Position numbers and translations under genes: made by a program
Notes under the pieces: generated by a model
Seen by the model: only the letters and a program-made list of their open reading frames with translations
The model's database searches: none
Told to the model about the DNA's origin: nothing
Shown here: in pieces, positions 37,795 through 42,729 of the stretch
How the letters are laid out: every line of letters starts with the position of its first letter
Position numbering within the stretch: position 1 is the stretch's first letter
Origin: Microbacteriaceae bacterium
GTDB lineage: Bacteria; Actinomycetota; Actinomycetes; Actinomycetales; Microbacteriaceae
Length of the DNA stretch: 42,729 nt
NCBI GenBank assembly: GCA_025464815.1
Contig: JAODMW010000182.1
Coordinates: forward strand, 1 to 42,729
Direction of reading: 5' to 3'

Positions 37795-38517
37795 TTGGGC
37801 CTACTGGACAGCTTTGAGAAAGGTCTTGAGCGCGCCGTAAACGGCGCCTTCGCCAAGACCTTCAAGTCCGGGCTGCAACCGATCGAGATCACCGCGGCCC
37901 TGCGCCGGGAACTCGACACCCAGGCCGCCGTCGTGGCCCGCGACCGCATCCTCGTGCCCAACAGGTTCACAGTGCGCCTCGCCCGCGGAGACTACGAGCG
38001 GATGACCGGCCTCGGCCCCACCCTCATCGACGAGCTCATCCAGCTCGTACAACAGCACGCCGCCGCACAGCACTACCAGTTCTCCGGAGGAATCAGCATC
38101 ACGCTGGCCGAAGACCCGACCCTCACGCAGGGGATCGTGCAGATCGATTCGGTGAGCGTCAAGGGAACCGTCGCATGGACACCGGTGCTGGATGTCGCAG
38201 GCAAGCGTTACCCGATCCTCAAATCCCGCACGATCATCGGGCGGGGTAGCGACGCCGACATCACCGTGGACGACACGGGTATTTCGCGCAAGCACGTCGA
38301 GATCCTCTGGGACGGAACGCGCGCACAGGTCAACGACCTCGGCTCGACGAACGGTTCGCAGCTCAACGGCGCCCCCGTCAACAAGGCGCCGCTGCCCCCG
38401 GAATCCGTCATCACCATCGGAAGAACCCGTATTGTTTTCCGGGTGCTTGCCCAATCAGCTTCGGTCGACCAGTTCTCCGACCTCCGCACCGATGACGGCC
38501 TCGGTGGCCGCCAATGA
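37795..38517 (+). CDS. fhaA: FhaA: DUF3662 plus FHA domain protein (TTG start)
   Basis: GLLDSFEKGLERAVNGAFAKTFKSGLQPIEITAALRRELD; FHA: RTIIGRGSDADITVDDTGISRKHVEI...LGSTNGSQLNG. Confidence 0.95.
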   Translation: MGLLDSFEKGLERAVNGAFAKTFKSGLQPIEITAALRRELDTQAAVVARDRILVPNRFTVRLARGDYERMTGLGPTLIDELIQLVQQHAAAQHYQFSGGISITLAEDPTLTQGIVQIDSVSVKGTVAWTPVLDVAGKRYPILKSRTIIGRGSDADITVDDTGISRKHVEILWDGTRAQVNDLGSTNGSQLNGAPVNKAPLPPESVITIGRTRIVFRVLAQSASVDQFSDLRTDDGLGGRQ

Positions 38518-39035
38518 GCGCGCTCACACTCCTCCTTCTACGCTTCGGCTTCCTGATCCTGCTCTGGGCTTTCGTGTTCGCGGTGGTGTACGCGCTCCGC
38601 ACCGACCTTTTCGGCCAGCGCACCAGACGGCTGCCGGCGGATGCCGGCACCGCGGCGCCCTTCGTCGCGTCGGCCGTCGCGCCGGTATCCGTTCCGTCAC
38701 CAGCACCTTTCACCCAGCCCGTGTCAGCCGGCGCGAACTCGGCGAGCGCAACCCGCCTCGTCATCACCTCCGGTCCGAAGTCGGGCCTCGAGCTGCAGCT
38801 GCCGAAGGAGCCGCTCACGATCGGCCGCTCGAGCGAAAGCGGGCTCGTCATCCGTGACGACTACACCTCCACGCACCACGCGAGGCTCATGCTGTGGAGC
38901 GATGACTGGGTGATCCAGGACCTAGACTCGACGAACGGTACGTTCCTGGACGGCACACGAGTCACCCTTCCCACTCCGGTTCCGCTGAATACGCCGGTGA
39001 GGATCGGCACGACGAGCTTCGAACTTCGGCGGTAG
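38514..39035 (+). CDS. fhaB: FhaB/FipA-type FHA domain protein
   Basis: Single N-terminal TM; TIGRSSESGLVIRDDYTSTHHARL...LDSTNGTFLDG. Confidence 0.93.
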   Translation: MSALTLLLLRFGFLILLWAFVFAVVYALRTDLFGQRTRRLPADAGTAAPFVASAVAPVSVPSPAPFTQPVSAGANSASATRLVITSGPKSGLELQLPKEPLTIGRSSESGLVIRDDYTSTHHARLMLWSDDWVIQDLDSTNGTFLDGTRVTLPTPVPLNTPVRIGTTSFELRR

Positions 39036-39039
39036 GTGA

Positions 39040-40281
39040 ATGGCCACATCGGGCAAGAGCGCGGCCGTTTCGCACGTCGGGAAGATCCGCGCCAATAACC
39101 AGGACTCCGGCTATGCGGGAACGCAGCTCTTCGTCGTCGCCGACGGGATGGGCGGTCACGCGGGCGGTGACGTCGCATCGGCCATCGCGCTCAAGCGCAT
39201 CATCGAGGCCGACCGCGTCTTCGCCTCGGCCGACGATGCCCAGTTCGCGCTGCAGTCATCGCTGACCGCGGCCAACACGATGCTCGCCGAGACGGTGTTC
39301 GAGCATCCGGAACTCACCGGCATGGGCACTACGGTCAGCGCGATCCTGCGCTCGGGCGACAAGATCGCGATCGCGCACATCGGCGACTCGCGCATCTATC
39401 TGCTGCGGGACGGCCAACTCAAACAGATCACCGCCGATCACACCTTCGTGCAGCGGCTCGTCGACAGCGGGCGCATCACGCCGGAGGAGGCGGCGGTGCA
39501 CCCCCGCCGCTCGGTGCTCATGCGCGTGCTCGGTGACGTCGACGCGGCGCCCGAAATCGATACGACCGTCTACGACCTCAAGCCGGGCGACCGATGGCTT
39601 CTCTGCTCCGACGGCCTGTCGAGCTACGTCTCCGACGACAGGATCGAGGCAGTTCTCAAGGCCAATCCAGGAGCGAGGGATGCTGGCGATCGGCTCGTCA
39701 AGGAGAGCCTCGACCAGGGAGCTCCCGACAACGTCACCGTCGTCGTCGTCGACGTGGACGAGACCTGGGATTCGGCATCCGTCCCGCCCGTCATCGTGGG
39801 TTCAGCGGCTCTTCCGCTCACCTTCGAGGGCGAGTCGGGGCGACGCCCGCTCCGCCTGCCCGCCCTGCTGCTGCATCCGCTCAAATCGACACAACAGGAG
39901 GACAGCCACTTCGAGCCGGAATCCGACGAGTACCTCGACGAGCTCATCCTCGAGGATCGCCGCCGGGCCCGTAATCGCCGTATCGGCTGGCTGGTCGGTG
40001 TCGCGCTCATCGTGATCGCCATCATCCTCGCCCTGTTCCTCGGCTACCGCTGGACCCAGACCCTCTACTACGTCGGTGCGAACGGCCAGAGTGTGGCCAT
40101 CTACCGCGGCATACAGCAGAACATCGGACCGTTCTCCCTGCACAGCGTCTACGAGAACAAGGCCATCAAGCTTTCGGATCTGCCGAGCTACACGCGCAAG
40201 ACCGTGCAGGACACGATCAGCGCGAAAGACCTGAAGGACGCAGAACGCATCATCGAGCGACTGTCAGATGCCGCCAAGTAA
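39040..40281 (+). CDS. pstP: PP2C-type Ser/Thr protein phosphatase PstP
   Basis: VVADGMGGHAGGDVAS, IAHIGDSRIYLLRDGQLKQITADHTFVQRLVDSG, LLCSDGLSSYV, QGAPDNVTVVVVDV, C-terminal TM. Confidence 0.95.
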   Translation: MATSGKSAAVSHVGKIRANNQDSGYAGTQLFVVADGMGGHAGGDVASAIALKRIIEADRVFASADDAQFALQSSLTAANTMLAETVFEHPELTGMGTTVSAILRSGDKIAIAHIGDSRIYLLRDGQLKQITADHTFVQRLVDSGRITPEEAAVHPRRSVLMRVLGDVDAAPEIDTTVYDLKPGDRWLLCSDGLSSYVSDDRIEAVLKANPGARDAGDRLVKESLDQGAPDNVTVVVVDVDETWDSASVPPVIVGSAALPLTFEGESGRRPLRLPALLLHPLKSTQQEDSHFEPESDEYLDELILEDRRRARNRRIGWLVGVALIVIAIILALFLGYRWTQTLYYVGANGQSVAIYRGIQQNIGPFSLHSVYENKAIKLSDLPSYTRKTVQDTISAKDLKDAERIIERLSDAAK

Positions 40282-41704
40282 CAGCAATCCCACCGAACAG
40301 ATCGGGCGTCCTGCCGGGCAGCCCATCGACGCGGGATCCCGCAACACCTTCACCGACACGATCCGGCTGAGACTCCGCGTTCCCGCGAAACTGCGCAACC
40401 TCGAGCTGGTGCTTTTGCTCTTCGCGTGTGCGATCGTCGGCAGCGCGATCGCGCTCGTGCAGCTGGGTGCCCTCGGCAAGCTCGACGGCAGCGTGCTGCT
40501 TATCGGCACGCTGCTCGGTGTGCTCGCACTCGGAATGCATGTGGCGATGCGGTTCGTCGCTACGGAGGCCGACCCCTTCATCCTGCCGGTCATCACCGTG
40601 CTCAACGGACTCGGCATTGCCGAGATCTACCGCCTCGATATCTCTCGGCACCTTAGCGGCTGGGAATCGGCGGGGGTACGCCAGATGGCGTGGACCGCCA
40701 TGGCCATGATCATCGCACTCGCGGTGATCCTGATCATCCGAAATCATCGCGTGCTGCAGCGCTACCGCTATGTGGCGATGTTCACCGGAATCGTGCTCCT
40801 CCTCCTGCCCATGCTTCCCGTGATCGGGCAGACCGTGAATGGTGCGCGCCTCTGGATCAGCATCGGCAGCTTCAACTTTCAGCCCGGCGAGCTCGCGAAG
40901 ATCGCGCTGGCGATCTTTTTCGCCGGGTACCTGGTCACCGCTCGGGACAGCCTGTCGCTCATGGGGAGGAAGATTCTCGGGATGCGGTTCCCGCGCGCCA
41001 GGGATCTCGGCCCCATCCTGATCATCTGGGTGGCGGCGATGGCCGTCCTCATCTTCCAGCGCGACCTCGGAACCGCCCTCCTCTACTTCGGCCTCTTCCT
41101 CGTGATGATCTACGTCGCAACGGGCAAGGCGAGCTGGGTCATCCTCGGCCTCATCCTCTTCGTCGGCGGCGCGCTCGTCGCCAGCCGGGTGCTCGGCTAC
41201 GTCGGCAGCCGCTTCAACTCCTGGCTCGACGCCTTCAGCCCTGCGGTCTATGACAAGCAGGGCGGCAGCTATCAGCTCGTACAGGGGATCTTCGGCCTGG
41301 CCCACGGCGGACTCATCGGCACCGGTTGGGGCCAGGGTCGGCCCGGCATCACGCCGCTCGCCGAGAGCGACTTCATCATTTCGAGCCTCGGTGAGGAACT
41401 CGGCCTGGCCGGGCTGTTCGCGATCCTGGCCCTCTACCTGCTCTTCGTCTCCCGCGGGTTCCGGATCGCCTTCGCCGGCCAGGACGACTTCGGTCGCCTT
41501 CTGGGCGTCGGGCTCTCATTCGTCATCGCGCTACAGGTCTTCATCGTGCTCGGCGGGGTGACCCGCGTCATCCCGCTCACCGGCCTCACGACGCCTTTCC
41601 TGGCCGCGGGTGGATCCTCCCTCGTCGCCAACTGGATCATCGCCGCACTGCTGCTGCGTCTCTCCGACTCCGTACGCAACCAGCCCCGATTGGTGGTGGA
41701 GTGA
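40268..41704 (+). CDS. rodA: FtsW/RodA/SpoVE-family SEDS protein
   Basis: NGARLWISIGSFNFQPGELAKIALAIFFAGYL, FQRDLGTALLYFGLFL, ESDFIISSLGEELGLAG, GLTTPFLAAGGSSLVANW; 14-bp overlap with pstP. Confidence 0.95.
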   Translation: MPPSNSNPTEQIGRPAGQPIDAGSRNTFTDTIRLRLRVPAKLRNLELVLLLFACAIVGSAIALVQLGALGKLDGSVLLIGTLLGVLALGMHVAMRFVATEADPFILPVITVLNGLGIAEIYRLDISRHLSGWESAGVRQMAWTAMAMIIALAVILIIRNHRVLQRYRYVAMFTGIVLLLLPMLPVIGQTVNGARLWISIGSFNFQPGELAKIALAIFFAGYLVTARDSLSLMGRKILGMRFPRARDLGPILIIWVAAMAVLIFQRDLGTALLYFGLFLVMIYVATGKASWVILGLILFVGGALVASRVLGYVGSRFNSWLDAFSPAVYDKQGGSYQLVQGIFGLAHGGLIGTGWGQGRPGITPLAESDFIISSLGEELGLAGLFAILALYLLFVSRGFRIAFAGQDDFGRLLGVGLSFVIALQVFIVLGGVTRVIPLTGLTTPFLAAGGSSLVANWIIAALLLRLSDSVRNQPRLVVE

Positions 41705-42729
41705 TGAATAAGGAACTCAAGCGGGTGAGCATCGCCGTGCTCCTCATGTTCGTGGCCCTCTTCACCTCGAGCACGGTCATCACCGTGTTCCAGGTCGACA
41801 ATCTGAACGCCGACGGGCGCAATGTGCGCACGCTCTACGACAGCTATTCCGCAGAGCGCGGCCCGATCCTGGTGAACGGGCAGGCCATCGCCGAGTCGAC
41901 GGCGGTCAACGACCCGTACAAGTTCCAGCGTGTCTACAGCAATCCCCAGCTCTATTCCGCGGTCACCGGATACTTCACCCTCAACCAGGGGACGACGGGT
42001 GTCGAGGGCTCACTCAACAACTACCTCAGCGGTACGGCCAACGACCAGTTCCTCACCAAGATCAACTCGATCCTCACCGGGCAGAGCCCCAAGGGTGCCT
42101 CGGTGTCGCTCACGATCAACCCGAAGGTCCAACAGGCCGCCTTCGACGCGCTGGGGGGCAACACGGGAGCCGTCGTGGCGATCAACCCGAAGACCGGCGC
42201 CATTCTCGCCATGGTCTCGAAGGCCGCCTACGACCCCAACACCCTCGCTTCGCACAACACGACGGACGTGATCGCCACCTATAAGAAGCTGCTAGCCGAC
42301 CCGACGCGGCCGCTGCTCAACCGCGCGATCGGAGGCGACCTCTACCACCCGGGTTCCGTGTTCAAGCTGGTCGTCGCATCCGCCGCCATCGACAGCGGCA
42401 GGTACACGGCCGACAGCCAGTTCCCCAACCCCCCGACCTACCAGCTCCCGCTCAGCAACACCGTCATCACCAATGCCGAGGGCGGTACCTGCGGCGGTAC
42501 TCCCACGGTGACCATCGCCACGGCCCTCCGGCTCAGCTGCAACATCCCCTTCGCCCAGCTCGGCGCAGCCCTCGGTGCGGACACGATCTCCAAGTATGCA
42601 AAGGCCTACGGGTACGGCGCGTCCTTCTCCGTGCCGATGTCGGTCACCCCGAGCAGCTATCCGATCAACACGGATGTCGCGAAGCTCATGCTCTCCTCGT
42701 TCGGCCAGGATGAAGACCGAGTCACCCCC
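41704..42729 (+). CDS. pbpA: PbpA penicillin-binding transpeptidase (3' end beyond the window)
   Basis: ATG at 41704: MNKELKRVSIAVLLMFVALFTSSTVITVFQ..., YHPGSVFKLVVASAAIDSG (SxxK), SCNIPFAQLG; absent from the ORF track, probably because no stop lies in the window. Confidence 0.93.
   Translation, partial: MNKELKRVSIAVLLMFVALFTSSTVITVFQVDNLNADGRNVRTLYDSYSAERGPILVNGQAIAESTAVNDPYKFQRVYSNPQLYSAVTGYFTLNQGTTGVEGSLNNYLSGTANDQFLTKINSILTGQSPKGASVSLTINPKVQQAAFDALGGNTGAVVAINPKTGAILAMVSKAAYDPNTLASHNTTDVIATYKKLLADPTRPLLNRAIGGDLYHPGSVFKLVVASAAIDSGRYTADSQFPNPPTYQLPLSNTVITNAEGGTCGGTPTVTIATALRLSCNIPFAQLGAALGADTISKYAKAYGYGASFSVPMSVTPSSYPINTDVAKLMLSSFGQDEDRVTP

Noticed and set aside
40250-41305. 351-aa minus-strand ORF opposite rodA
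   Set aside because: Asp/Glu/His-rich antisense of a membrane-protein gene

Overview
The window is high-GC actinobacterial DNA, most like a Microbacteriaceae chromosome (inferred from gene content and style; not searched). The right end (about 36.3-42.7 kb) is the conserved actinobacterial cell-wall/cell-division locus: tRNA-Leu(CAG), MFS gene, fhaA, fhaB, pstP, rodA and pbpA (truncated by the window edge). The left and middle parts are mixed core and accessory genes: a LacI/MFS divergon; nucS; a HAD phosphatase; a MarR divergon; a three-gene type III PKS/methyltransferase/flavoprotein operon; ramB-aceA-aceB (glyoxylate shunt); a bifunctional CDP-glycerol-transferase-like/GT4 protein; a two-component system followed by a GT39-like membrane protein, two DUF347/COG4705 membrane proteins and a DedA protein; a MarR/OYE pair; an MMPL remnant; a TetR-controlled MFS/SDR/NTF2-like detoxification-type cluster; a TetR/tautomerase pair; and a LacI-linked secreted GH2 enzyme with discoidin domains. 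The main candidate for an undescribed system is 16.0-21.9 kb. There, 11-bp-period direct repeats (GATTCTT-N4-GATTCTT type) lie just upstream of the GT39, DUF347 and DedA genes next to an OmpR-type response regulator/kinase pair, which suggests a local envelope-stress regulon. No CRISPR array, rRNA or intact transposon was seen. Product names come from reading the translations and motifs, with no database search.
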